Source of the DNA: Eutreptiella sp. 'Long Island Sound 2002'
Lineage: Eukaryota; Euglenozoa; Euglenophyceae; Eutreptiales; Eutreptiaceae
Reading direction: 5' to 3'
Assembly: GCA_964036045.1 (NCBI GenBank)
Contig: OZ038384.1
Location: 30,919,771 to 30,983,770 of the forward strand
DNA length: 64,000 bases
Shown: piece by piece, positions 43,025-53,730 of the stretch
Position numbering within the stretch: the first letter of the stretch is position 1
Layout: each line of letters starts with the position of its first letter
Translations under genes and position numbers: made by a program
The notes under the pieces: generated by a model
Database searches by the model: none
Seen by the model: only the letters and a program-made list of their open reading frames with translations
What the model was told of the DNA's origin: nothing

Positions 43025-44066
43025 TTGGGGGCCGAAGATATCACACTGCTGGATGCCGCCTGGAAGGCATTTATGGCCGATTTTCGTAAATTGTCAAGGC
43101 TGGTGCCTATTGAGCTGCGGCGGTTGGTCGTTAGTGCTGGTCAACGTTGGGAAGGCCGCGGATGTGGAGTGTTTACTTTTAGTAGATTGATTTTTGATCT
43201 ATGCGGTCGTGGAGTGTTGGCATCAAGTTTTGATATATATCGCAATGTTATACTGGTTGCCTTGGCATTATACTGGCAAGTCCAAGACATGCCTATCATT
43301 ATAGAAGGGGGGGCAAAAGATGCAGCATTTGCTATTTGTGCATCTTTAAATAAAGAAGATGATGAAAATCTTAAGGATGTTCCTAAGGATAACGAGGAAA
43401 CCCCGGTAGCTATGCCACGGGCTTTGTCCACGCTTCCCTTACCGGAAACTTACAAGCGTATCATGGGCAATTTAAAGCATTCTTTGGAGGATGCGGATTG
43501 AGCTCCTCTTTTACGTCATGTGCCATTTTTTGAGGGCTTGCCGAGGGATGCTCCTATCAATAATCATCACAAAGATTCCTCTTTCCCCGCCGAGTGTGTG
43601 CACCGTGCATGGGAGAACGAAATTTATGAAGCCCTAAGGTTATAGCTCCAATTGGACGTTTCTTTACAACCCGGTGGTGATTCGGAATTGGAACCCGAGA
43701 ATTTATGCGAACGCCTTTTTTCAATGCTTGTCGATGTGAGTTCCCGGATTCAAGAATGCCGCAAAGGACGTTCCATCCCCAACGCTATCGCCCCCAAGAA
43801 TCCACTTTTTTCTAAGGAGGATTTGGCGCTTGATAGGCAAGCCAACGATATTAACAAGCAAAGGCCTCCGCCCTTCTAGAGGTTCTTCTTCTTCTCAAAT
43901 GAACCAAGAGAATTCGGGGGGGTCCGGGGGTGATCGACGGGATCGTTTTCGAAACAATCACAACCGCAACCCGCAAGGAGGAGGTGGCTACAAGGGCAAC
44001 CCCAACCGCCACCGCGGCAATTCCAAAAAGCCCGACTTCCGTGGAGAATCAGCCGAAGGTTCGTAG
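43025..44066 (+). pseudogene. gag-like region of the DIRS-like element
   Basis: One frame from 43025 to 43879 is interrupted by TGA (43499) and TAG (43643). It has helical blocks (LLDAAWKAFMADFRKLSRLV; NLCERLFSMLVDVSSRIQEC). A frame change near 43870 leads to a Gly/Arg/Asn-rich nucleocapsid-like tail (NNHNRNPQGGGGYKGNPNRH) to 44066. Confidence 0.55.
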
Positions 44067-44235
44067 TGGGGTCATTAGTGCGTTGGATGCGCTTGCAATT
44101 CCCGATCGCTTGCGTGCATGCCTTTCTTGGTGGCGCGCGAATGCCCCAAGACAGTTGGTGAATATTTTGCATCATGGCGTGTTTCCACGTTTGTCTCTCC
44201 CATCCTTCGTGATAGGGGCAAGGGTCGTGCACTGA

Positions 44236-44864
44236 ATTGAGGAACTCGCATTTGCTCGTGAAGTCATTCAAGAGTATTTGTCGTTAGGTGCCATCGAGCC
44301 TTGTTCTCTTTCCGAGTTGCAATTTTCCGTACCTTGGTTTGTGGTGTCAAAGGTAGAGCCATCTCTATCAAACGCCGTTTCATTACCAACATGAGACCCA
44401 TCAACAAGTTTATTACTTGTTCGCCTTTTAAGATAGATCATTGGGGAATTGTTTTTCCAATGTTGCGTAAAGGCATGTAAGCAGCAAAAGTTGATTTGTC
44501 GCATGCTTACTCTCACACCCCCCTCTCAAGTAATCTTGCACGCTATGTAGGCGTAGAAGTGGATGGCTCTTGCTATCGTTTTCGTGGGTTGCCTTTTGCG
44601 CTGAACGCTTCACCTCAAATATTTTGTTCTTTTATGGGCGTCCTTTCTAGGCTTTGGAGAGAGCGTGGGCTAATGGTGTTCGTCTACATGGATGATATCA
44701 TGATCCTCGGATCCACGTATGCCGAATGGCGTGCCTCCGTGCCCGTTGTTCGCTCAACGTTCCAAGAGGCTGGTTTTTTAGTTAACGCTGAAAATCGTCT
44801 TTTGAGCCATCAAAGGTTGTCGAATTTGGGGGGGTGGAAGCTGACTTCGAGCGTGGCGTTGTAA
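44236..44864 (+). pseudogene. Reverse transcriptase domain, broken
   Basis: Pieces in changing frames carry ARE VIQEYLSLGAIEPC, MRPINKFITC, then after a TAA near 44478 AKVDLSHAYSHTPLSS (first catalytic Asp), FRGLPFALNASPQIFCSF and FVYMDDIMILGS (the YxDD box). It is recognisable as a DIRS/Ngaro-type RT. Confidence 0.8.
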
Positions 44865-45811
44865 GCATTCCTGATAGAAAGCGTAAAAGATTTAGGAAAG
44901 ACCTTGGTAAATTGGTTACTCGTGACCAGGTGTCTCTTCGCGCCGCTAGCCCCATATTGGGGAAAGTCCGGAGTTTTTTAGTTTGTTTTCCCGGTTTGAG
45001 ATTGCTCACCGACCATCTAATGGCCTTCACCCAGTTGGCTCACAAATTTGCTTCGGATTGTTCCTTACCTGTCCCATGCATTGTGCGTGAACAAGCCTTG
45101 TTGTGCAAGGACGTTTTATCATCTTGGACGGGCAGGGCCATGCTTGGAGTTGACCCTTCGGTGCGAGTCGCTACAGATGCTAGTGATTTGGAGTTGGGTG
45201 GAATCGATTTAGGCAACCACGAGCGAACCGTGCATGCTTATACCGACCCTGCATTGCATATAAATGTCAAAGAGATCAGAGCGTCCACTCTCGGGATTCG
45301 AGCTTTTGCCCTTAAGAACTCAGTTGTTGAATGCTATGTTGATAACATAGTAACATATTTTTATCTCCTTAATCAGGGTGGCCGCAAGCGTCATCTCAAC
45401 AAGGAGCTCCGCCCCTTCTTCTTTTGGGCGTGGGACCAGAACATCGAGGTGAGACCTCTTTGGGTACGGTCGGATCCGAATCCGGCGGACCGAATTTGGA
45501 GGCGAGGGTTCGATGCGAAGGAAGCTCGCTTGTCCCGCGTATTGTTTCTCACCATTGTGCATCGCTTTCGCATCAAGCCAGTGGTAGACGTTTTTGCCTC
45601 TCACGGCAACTCCCGGTGCCATCCGTATGTCAGCCGTGATTTTGCCTCGGACGCTTTGGCTTGCGACGCCCTCAAAACCAATCTTTTAGGGATGCCCCTT
45701 CTTTATGCTGGCCCCCCGTGGAACCTCATAGGTCCCTTTCTGAACCATCTTTCCCGGTTCCCCAAGACCCGGTGTCTATTGGTGTGTCCCATGTGGACGG
45801 GCTGCCCCTGA
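44834..45811 (+). CDS. RNase H plus methyltransferase-like block of the DIRS-like element
   Basis: 325 residues, uninterrupted. The RNase H carries VATDASDLELGGIDL (Asp), ALHINVKEIRAST (Glu) and VVECYVDNIVTYFYL (Asp-Asn). A C-terminal block, PVVDVFASHGNSRCHPY through LLYAGPPWNLIGPFLNHL to RCLLVCPMW, matches the N6-adenine-methyltransferase-like domain of DIRS elements with a G-P-P-W motif. The stop TGA overlaps the next ATG (TGATG, 45809-45813), a stop/restart arrangement. Confidence 0.75.
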   Translation: MEADFERGVVSIPDRKRKRFRKDLGKLVTRDQVSLRAASPILGKVRSFLVCFPGLRLLTDHLMAFTQLAHKFASDCSLPVPCIVREQALLCKDVLSSWTGRAMLGVDPSVRVATDASDLELGGIDLGNHERTVHAYTDPALHINVKEIRASTLGIRAFALKNSVVECYVDNIVTYFYLLNQGGRKRHLNKELRPFFFWAWDQNIEVRPLWVRSDPNPADRIWRRGFDAKEARLSRVLFLTIVHRFRIKPVVDVFASHGNSRCHPYVSRDFASDALACDALKTNLLGMPLLYAGPPWNLIGPFLNHLSRFPKTRCLLVCPMWTGCP

Positions 45812-47358
45812 TGGCCCCAACTACTTCGGCTCTCAGATCTGTCGTACCGTCCTCGGGTCGTAAAGCCCCATCGGGGCCTGTTTCAAGACTTTTGGAACAA
45901 GCCGCCTCCGGCTCCAAGAGTATCCCTCCTTTACGTGATGTTATCTGTTCCGTCTTTAGCAAAAAGAATTATTCTGAGGCATCTATCCAAGCGATATTGG
46001 AAAAGCTTGCGCCCTCTTTGAAAAGATATGATTCTGCTTTTTGTTTGTTTTGCTCTCTAGGCATGGAGATGGGATATTCATTCCCCGATGTCACGTTACC
46101 CCAGGTGGTCAACGTACTTTCGACCATGCATCAAGTGTCCCCTTCTCAAGCCTCCTCAGCGTATTCTGGCTTGCTAAAGTTTCCTGATGTTACATCTTTG
46201 TCTTTTGACCCGGCCGTTCCTGCGCTATGACGGCGATGCATGACTAGTTTACCTAAGTACGTTGTCTTTTGGAAAGGCGAGCAATTGGCCGCCTTTTTGG
46301 CGGCTCAAAAGCTTGACCGTTCCTCGAAAGTTGACGTCCGTGCATGTTTGATCATTGTTTTTCGTTTGTTTCAATTGTATCGCTCATTTGACTTGTCCAA
46401 TATGCTTAGAGTGCTAGCGACTTATGATTTTAATGCTCGGGGGTTGCCCCCCGGCGAGCATAACACAAAAGCGGCCTAACCACGGGCAAGTGAGCGTTCA
46501 TGGCGAGCCGAAGTTCATCGAAGGACAGCAGTCATATGTACAGTAACTCAGGGGGCTAGCGACTTATGATGGCAAGTGGTTTGTGCCCACCCGCCGAAAG
46601 GGGTGGGCGAATTTGCGGTGGGATCGAGTTATGTCTATCCGTTCTTTGCCCGATTTTTGTCCGCTAACCTTACTGCGATTGTATTTGCGTTTAACACCGG
46701 AGGGTGCTTCACCGATTGCGTTCAGCCCAAACGTGTGTTTTTGGCGGTTGTTCGACCCTTTGGCGCTTTGTGGCCCGATAGAATTGCTGCGGTAACCAAG
46801 GAGTTGTTGGTGGCTGCGGGCATAGACATGGAGCTATTTGGTGCCCACACCACGAGGGCCGGGGGCCTCGCCCTACTTCGTGCGTTGGGCTTGTCAGCCG
46901 AAAAGGCTGCTGAAATCGGCAGTTGGGCCAATTTACCGGCTTTTTCCCTTGCCTATTTTCGGGTAGGGGCACCCGATGTGTTGTCTGATGCCTTGCAGCG
47001 CGTTACTTATGTGCACACTCGTCCAAGCACTTGTTGCGGAGCCGCCGACTCTCCTGTTACTCCCTCTAGTAAGCATGCAGAGGGAGGAGAGGGAGATGGG
47101 GTGGCGGAGCAACAAGGGGTTGGATCCACCACACCCGACCCTAATGTTGCTCCCGCGCTGCCCATGCATCCGCCCAAGTCGCAGGCCTGGTCCAAGGTTC
47201 CTACAATCAAAGGGTGGCGCTCGTCCCCTTGTTTTGTAAATCACTTAGGCAAGCGGCGTGCGCCTTCGCCAGCATTGTTGGAGGAGCGTCCACGGAAGGA
47301 GGCACGCTCAACATCCGGAAGAAAGTGTATTCAAATCCGGTCGGATGACTTACAGTGA
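45811..47358 (+). pseudogene. Tyrosine recombinase of the DIRS-like element, interrupted
   Basis: The N-terminal SAM-like helices (LRDVICSVFSKKNYSEASIQ) run to a stop at 46228, then a shifted frame (VDVRACLIIVFRLFQLYRSF, DLSNMLRVLATYD). The 141-bp insertion at 46429-46569 follows. The frame resumes KWFVPTRRKGWANLRWDRVM, shifts near 46730 and ends with the catalytic box GAHTTRAGGLALLRALG (His-x-x-Arg), a Trp in EIGSWANL and the nucleophile context LAYFRVG. A Pro/Ser-rich tail ends at TGA 47358. Confidence 0.75.
46413..46569. repeat. 141-bp insertion flanked by a 16-bp direct repeat
   Basis: GCTAGCGACTTATGAT is found at 46413-46428 and 46554-46569. The DNA between begins with a hairpin (TGCTCGGGGG...CCGGCGAGCA). 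Removing one repeat plus the insert restores ATYD-(G)KWFV in the recombinase. It could be a small non-autonomous insertion or a duplication. Confidence 0.7.
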
Positions 47359-47494
47359 TTTGTTTCCTTGGCTACCTAAACTGCCGTCTCCAAAAAACTT
47401 AACAAGCCAGCAATGAGAAGCTGTTATCCAACCCCTTGTTGCTCCGCCACCTCCTCTCCCCCTCCTCCCTCTGCATGCTTACTAGAGGGAGTAA
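47057..47494. repeat. 69-bp inverted repeat near the right end of the DIRS-like element
   Basis: Arms 47057-47125 and 47426-47494 are almost perfect reverse complements (arm motif AAGCATGCAGAGGGAGGAGA). DIRS elements carry an internal complementary region formed of sequences complementary to their termini, so this may be that structure. Confidence 0.75.
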
Positions 47495-47554
47495 GAATTC
47501 GCGGTGTAAAAGATCAGCATATGTCCAAGTATCCACAAAAGCAGAGCTCGAGTG

Positions 47555-48049
47555 TGTAAGTGCAACCTTGTAAGTGCAAGGTCTATTGTTGGTGTCCTTT
47601 TCTCGGGTCTCTTGAGTTGCCTTGATTGGCAAAGCCTGCTGCTTGTTTGCTTGCTTGTTTCACCCGGTGCCTGCTGGTTTTACCGGAAGTCAAATCACTC
47701 CTGAAAGCAGTACATGCAAGACACCCATATCCCACAGCAGTAACGTACAAGAGTCAAATATGTCGTGAACCGGATCCAGTCACAGTAGCAGTGTTGATGG
47801 CGGCACCAATAGCAGCAATGACGGCAAGAGACAATTCAAGGGCTCATCATACCCTATATAAATACAGAGCATCAGGGGCTGAATTGTCCTGCGGGAATAC
47901 TATGCACGCATCGAAAGGTCGCAAATATTATGCATGCACCGAGAAGCGCTCACAGAAAAGGCGCGAAATTATGGTCACTATTACCCGGCGCGACCTCTGT
48001 AGACTAGCGCTTCTGTCGCTAATGGTTGCGTTTGACGGCCGCAGTTACA
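47555..48049 (-). repeat. LTR (3' copy)
   Basis: 495 bp, TG...CA. It differs from the other LTR at two positions I can see: 47703 (G versus C at 51081) and 47756 (A versus G at 51134). A TATATAAATA box sits at 47855-47864 on the plus strand (TATTTATATA on minus). Confidence 0.92.
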
Positions 48050-49018
48050 CCCCCCTACCAGGACTTACCCACGGGTGTAAGGCCGATACCCACAGAGTAG
48101 CGAGGCCGGCAAACGTGGCACTCACATGCACATGTATGGGGTATACCACTGCTTGTCCCCCAAATTAGAGGCAATCGCAAAGGCTCCGACCGAGGGCAAA
48201 GCCTGCCTCAAGTCGTCGAATAGGACGCATAGGGTTCGTTCACATCATGCCAGTACAACACGCCATTGTGGTTATTCTGTACACCACGTATTTCAACTAC
48301 TCCTTCAACCGCATGACTCAAGACATCATCAGTCTGGCACAGTCCCACGACCTCTATGTCTCACTTGCATGTCCACTGTGGCGTGGTGTCACTCCAAAAC
48401 TGAAGGACGCATGGAGCTCACTGTGGCATTAGGAGCACCTGTGACGCGTAGGGTTGGTATGTGTGCCTGTTCTGGTCATGTTGTCACCTATAAGGACCTT
48501 GATGTGAGTGGCCGAGAGAATTGGTCACGTAGCGCCATGTCAAAGACACCTCAAGTCCCTCAACCCCACGTCCCTAGGTATTGGACACTGTTACCACAGA
48601 CTTGTGTGTAGCGTGCGGCATCACTCCACTGAAGGAAGAAAAGGGTCTCAATTCCGAGAAACGAGACATGGACGCACCCAACTGGGTCGTAGTAGTGTTG
48701 CTGAAGCTCGAGGCTACTGCCCATGTTCCCCAATCTTCACCCTTCCCACAGAGCTTACCACCTTCGATATTTACAAAGGTTATTTCAGGGCGGAGATACA
48801 TACAGGGAGGCGATGGAGCGTCATTGGGCAAAGCCAAAATCAAAACTTCACTTGGCTTCCCAACACTCCTGTAGTTCTGGCGCCAACAAATATATATAGA
48901 AATGAAGAGAGAGAGAGAGGTGACCACAGGCATCAAAACGAATGGGGCTGCGCGCTGTTGAGCGCATGCTTGACGGCGCATGGAGAGCACTCCAAGCTCT
49001 TGAGTCCACGACAAGGCT
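48050..49018. other. 3' untranslated interior of the LTR element
   Basis: Short overlapping frames (48126-48611, 48508-49032, plus strand) look non-coding. No polymerase motif was found in any frame. Confidence 0.5.
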
Positions 49019-49460
49019 ATGCTGTCGCCTGACGCCTAGTACTCCTGACTGGCGTTCACGGCCGGTCGCCCTTCGCTGAGACTCGCTGATGCTGGAGACT
49101 GTCGCCTGACGCGCAGTTTTCTGACTGGCGTTTATGGCTGGTTGCCCTTCGCTGGGACCCGCGGATGCTGGAAGCCGTTGTCTGACGCGCAGTACTCCTG
49201 ACTGGCGTTTACGGCTGATTGCCCTTTGCTGGGACCCGCTGATGCTGGAAGCCGTTGCCTGACGCGCAGTACTCCTGACTGGCGTTTATGGCTGGTCGCC
49301 CTTCGCTGCGACGCGCTGATGCTGGACGCCGTTGCCTGACGCGCAGTACTCCTGACTGGCGTTTAAGGCTGGTCGCCCTTCGCTGGGACGCGCTGATGCG
49401 TGAAGCTGTGGCCTGACGCGCAGTACTTCTGACTGGCGTTATGGCTGGTCGCCCACCACT
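49019..49460. repeat. 77-bp tandem repeat, about six copies
   Basis: Unit landmarks CCTGACGCGCAGTACTCC, TGACTGGCGTTTATGGCTGG and TCGCCCTTCGCTGGGAC recur every 77-78 bp inside the LTR element, directly after its ORF. Confidence 0.9.
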
Positions 49461-49467
49461 TGCTGGC

Positions 49468-50913
49468 TTAGCGACGCTTTGATTGCTTGGACTTGCGCTT
49501 GTTTTTGCTGGAAGATGGCACGGTCTGAAAATCTCGAAGGATTGATATTAACTCCTTCGCCCACCAGTACTCTAGGCAAGTTGTTTGCTCCTCATTCACT
49601 AATTGTCGGCACGAATGGTTGCTTGGCAACTCTCTGGTCAAGAGGCAATAAGCAAGGCCACGAATACACAAAGGCTTGTCCTGTAATTCTTTTGCGTGGG
49701 TAATTTTTCCCACGACCCTCTCAAAGAGCTATTCAGAAATCCAGTTGTTACCGAAGTACAAACCCTGCACCATGTTTTTCGTGAACCTCTTAAAAAAGGG
49801 ACCCTCGTACGGTAGCAACGCTCTTGTGAGTCCCTTGTTTTTGACCGAATGTGTAGCACCTTGAACATAAAAGTTCGACAGACAGTCCTCGTACTCAGGA
49901 CGCCACCAGTCATCAGTGCGTGTCGCTTCGAGAACTTCGGTGCCGGTCACTTCAAGAACTTCGGTGCCTGTCAGCTCAAGAACGTTTTCTGGTCTGGACA
50001 CTGGTTCTTCGTCACTGTCCACCCGTGCAACCACATACTCCTGATCAAGAATTTTCTCCGCTGCCCAACACCAGGCTTGTGATTCTGACCATCGAGGATA
50101 AGCATGCCTGAGGCGCACCCTTTCAGTAGGAGTTAGTTGCACCCAGACAGTTTGGTTGGAGGACTCATACCAGGCTTGTGGATCAGAGTAACCTTCGGAC
50201 TCCTTCAAATATTTTAACATCACCTCTCGCCAGTTTGTTTGACTCACCACTTCGGGGACTTCTGCGTTCCAGGCCTGTTGAGACGCTTGTTCGAGCCCTG
50301 TAACCAACACGGTGAGGACCTTCTGAGCCTCGTACCATGGAACCACGTCTTCCGACTCAAAATCGATAGTTAATTCCAGCGCGGCTGTAGAAAGCTGGCA
50401 GGAGGTCTTGGCATTTCTTGTCACCTGTGGCGCCCGCTGAAGGAGAGACACTGGTTCGTCCACTTCGGTTTCATCACAATCCGAATGAAAGAAATGTTCA
50501 GGGAAGTAAGGCGCGGGTTGAGACAGGGGCACTGGTTGTAACCGCGCTTGAGTCAAGGCTCTTGCATGGGCCAACAACGCAATAGGCTCCTGTGTGAGAT
50601 CTTCGTCGCAATCTGGCATTTTTTCTTTTCCTTCTGGCTGTTTTCTGTTACGGCGACGCTGCGCGCCTGGGAGACGACGTTGTGTCTTGTCTGGCTCTGC
50701 ACCAACATTGTTTCCTTCATCCGAGTCCTGGCTGACCTTCAAAACACTTTCTTTGTCTCCGTACGTCGGATGAACGTCAGCTTGTCCAGAAGCACCTTCG
50801 GAGTGCACATTCGGCAGTGCCGCACCAGCACCCGAATTTGGACAACGCTTGGCGCTTGAACCAAGGCGCTTGAACCAGGTCTTCCACCACTTAGATTTGG
50901 AACTTGATATCAT
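49468..50913 (-). CDS. Single gag-position protein of the LTR element, one in-frame TAG
   Basis: ATG 50913 lies 20 bp inside the 5' LTR. 394 codons lead to TAG (49729-49731), and the frame stays open for 87 more codons to TAA 49468. It has a basic start (KWWKTWFKRLGSS), an acidic/Gln-rich middle, a Trp-rich part (LTPTERVRLRHAYPRWSESQ), two VLE(V/A)TGTE repeats, and after the TAG a conserved-looking tail (ITHAKELQDKPLCIRGLAYC) ending KNKRKSKQSKRR. No capsid or zinc-knuckle motif is recognised. It may package the RNA for an autonomous partner. Confidence 0.55.
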
Positions 50914-50932
50914 TTGATGACTTGAATTGTCT

Positions 50933-51427
50933 TGTAAGTGCAACCTTGTAAGTGCAAGGTCTATTGTTGGTGTCCTTTTCTCGGGTCTCTTGAGTTGCCT
51001 TGATTGGCAAAGCCTGCTGCTTGTTTGCTTGCTTGTTTCACCCGGTGCCTGCTGGTTTTACCGGAAGTCAAATCACTCCTCAAAGCAGTACATGCAAGAC
51101 ACCCATATCCCACAGCAGTAACGTACAAGAGTCGAATATGTCGTGAACCGGATCCAGTCACAGTAGCAGTGTTGATGGCGGCACCAATAGCAGCAATGAC
51201 GGCAAGAGACAATTCAAGGGCTCATCATACCCTATATAAATACAGAGCATCAGGGGCTGAATTGTCCTGCGGGAATACTATGCACGCATCGAAAGGTCGC
51301 AAATATTATGCATGCACCGAGAAGCGCTCACAGAAAAGGCGCGAAATTATGGTCACTATTACCCGGCGCGACCTCTGTAGACTAGCGCTTCTGTCGCTAA
51401 TGGTTGCGTTTGACGGCCGCAGTTACA
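50933..51427 (-). repeat. LTR (5' copy)
   Basis: 495 bp, 99.6% identical to 47555-48049 by eye. It is followed by the GAGTG duplication. The bases just inside (AGACAATTCAAGTCATCAA) do not start with TGG, so the primer-binding site is not the usual tRNA 3' end. Confidence 0.92.
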
Positions 51428-53730
51428 GAGTGGCAGCCAGTCCAGCGAACAACCACTTGAGGCAAGCTCTCACAAGTGCGTGCCAGGTTCCGCCGGTGAT
51501 GCTCTCTTTCCCCTGTGCACCACACACCCTTGTTCATTACTTCAGTGGTTTGCATTTAAGTTTGCCAACCCTGAGTGTTCATCTGATTTGCTTTTTGTAT
51601 GCCATATATGCCCTACCATTGTCTTCTGGTTTCTGTTGCCTGAGCCTCACTGCTACAAGCTTTTTAGTATATGCATGTGTGGACATGTGTCATGAAAGAA
51701 TAAGGACTGTGCAAAATGCAGGAATCACACTTGTTGGTGAAATTGCTGCAAATGATGGTGACCAAGGTAGGACATGTCTTGACTACAGGACCCCCAAGTG
51801 CACAAAGAAGTCACTAGGTGCCACAGCAAAGTGCCAGTACTCTCTGGGGACCCAGCAGAGCAGTAGGAGAGAGCTGCAGGGTATGAGGGGGAGTAAGATG
51901 GAGTACGAGGGAGGGAGGCGAGGATGGAGCTGGAGACTCTTGACGAGCAGGGGACTCTTACCAAGGGGCTGTGGGTCAGGCAAGGCTAAGAGTTGAAGGT
52001 TGGCCTGCGAGTACCCCAAGGAGCAAAGTGGGAGGGCTTAGTCCGTAGAAACACGGGATTTCTACTTCCTATCTCCCCCTAGACCCACCCCTACTCACAT
52101 CTCACATTCGGCCCAGATTGGGCCTTGCTGTGGCCCGTAACTCACTAGCGGACAGCATATCTGAATATATTCCTTACGACCTAACACCGCGTAGATTCAA
52201 GTCTTCAGATTTTGTCCATGCGCCGGCGAGTTATCTGAGTTGGTGTTCTTGAAATACCACAAGGCACAGAGTTTGACAAAGGTCAAGTTGTACCATATTG
52301 GTAACAGACAGGGGTGCGATTTTTTGGGTTTTAGGTTTGAAACGCGGTAGGCACTTTTGGGTGTCGCCACAGAACTGTAATTTCGAAACTTGACCCTTTC
52401 GTCAGTGCAATACAAAATAAAAATCAAGTCTTGCATGAGTGCTCGGCTGCCTTTCAGTTTATCACTTGGTGTTCTTGGGGCTCATCGGCTGCCAAGAAAA
52501 AATTTTTTTTATCTATTCGGGCAAAAAAATGCGGCAGCTATTGTGACGGCAAAGGTAACGTGGGATTCAATATGAAATGAAGTGTTACCATTATGTAATA
52601 TGGACATCAAAACCAGTCTGCACAAAAAATCAGAGGTCGGGATGATAGAAGGATAGGGTGAGATTCACCGTCCATCTTTCAACCTAATTTGATGCATTCT
52701 AAATGCATTTGGATCGGGACTCCGATATCTTATCCCCGCTGTGCTCCTCGAGCTACCCTACTCATATATCTATCCAGCTCTTGATTTTGAGGCGTTGGGG
52801 CCGAAGCGTTTTTTGTAGAAATGGCAAGGACCAGGACAGAAAGAGTGCAGCATCGCTGGTCGCATTTGGTCACATTCGTGCTTCGAAATGGAAGTGAATT
52901 GCAATGACGGTATGCAGACTACAGGGGGAGCAACACTTTCATACGCTTTAGATTTAGGCACCTTGCCATTTTTGCCCGTTTTAGCACCAAAGTTTCAGAC
53001 GCGGTACCACTCCAACTGCGAGTCTTGACACTAACAGTTCATACCAAGACTCTTTCTTGATAGACTCTTAGCTCAGCTTCAAAGAATGTTTTTTCGAAAT
53101 AGTTACGAAAGCTTTTCAACACTTTTCTTGTTTTTAGAAAATGCTCTCTACTTCTCACAACTATGTGCAATGGTTGCTTCTTCCTTGCCAAAGTGTTTTG
53201 AACTCTTCTTCCTTACCGGAAATCTGTTGCACTCTTCTTCTTTGGCGCTTGCGAAAATGTTTTGAAATGCACCACCTTTGGCCTTGCAATGCAAGACCCC
53301 TTAATTTTTCTGTAAAGGACAATTTTTTTTTTCAATTGTCTCTTTGAATTTGCCTCTGCAGTCGAAAAAAATTGCACCTTGCCTCTGAATCCTTGCACAG
53401 TTGCACAGACACTAACCGGAGGACTCCTTTCTTTTTTGAAACTGAGAATCGTAGTCGGCATGCAAGAAAAAACCGAAGTCCTGCCGGGGCTCAGACTATG
53501 CAATGCAGCCTGAGTCCTTCCCCTGTCCCCACCCTTCACATTGGTGGCAGACCGTCAGAACACCACACGCAGTGACTGAGTGTCCCAACGCCGTGCCACT
53601 AGGCAGGACCTTCAAGTCCGCAAAGCTGTTTGTGGCGGTGCCACAGTCTCACAAAAAGCGCTCAAATGGTAAGGACCACATCGTCGAGAAAAAAAAACAA
53701 TACGCAATATTAATTATAAAAGCAGCTGTC
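51428..53730. other. No recognised gene
   Basis: About 2.3 kb of AT-richer sequence between the LTR element and the pogo-like gene. Only short frames occur and no repeat family described elsewhere in the window is seen. Confidence 0.5.

Larger units (their letters stand above)
43025..47358 (+). mobile_element. DIRS-like (tyrosine-recombinase) retrotransposon, degraded
   Basis: Order on the plus strand: gag-like, reverse transcriptase, RNase H with a methyltransferase-like block, tyrosine recombinase. There is no integrase and no LTRs, which is the DIRS/Ngaro layout. It carries TGA, TAG and TAA stops, several frame changes and a 141-bp duplication/insertion. Exact termini were not found. Confidence 0.8.
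47555..51427 (-). mobile_element. Non-autonomous LTR retrotransposon, 3873 bp, young
   Basis: Two 495-bp direct repeats start TGTAAGTG and end CAGTTACA, with a 5-bp target duplication GAGTG at 47550-47554 and 51428-51432. A purine tract (GGTAGGGGGG, minus strand) abuts the inner edge of the 47555-48049 copy, so the element is read on the minus strand with the 50933-51427 copy as its 5' LTR. The interior has one gag-position ORF and a tandem repeat, and no protease, RT or integrase. Confidence 0.92.

Noticed and set aside
47855-47864. TATA box as proof of plus-strand orientation of the LTR element
   Set aside because: The sequence is TATA-like on both strands, while the purine tract and ORF position point to the minus strand.
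47626-48168. Identical 180-codon ORF starts in both LTRs
   Set aside because: They lie within the LTR sequence, opposite in direction to the element's purine tract and gag-position gene; most likely non-coding.
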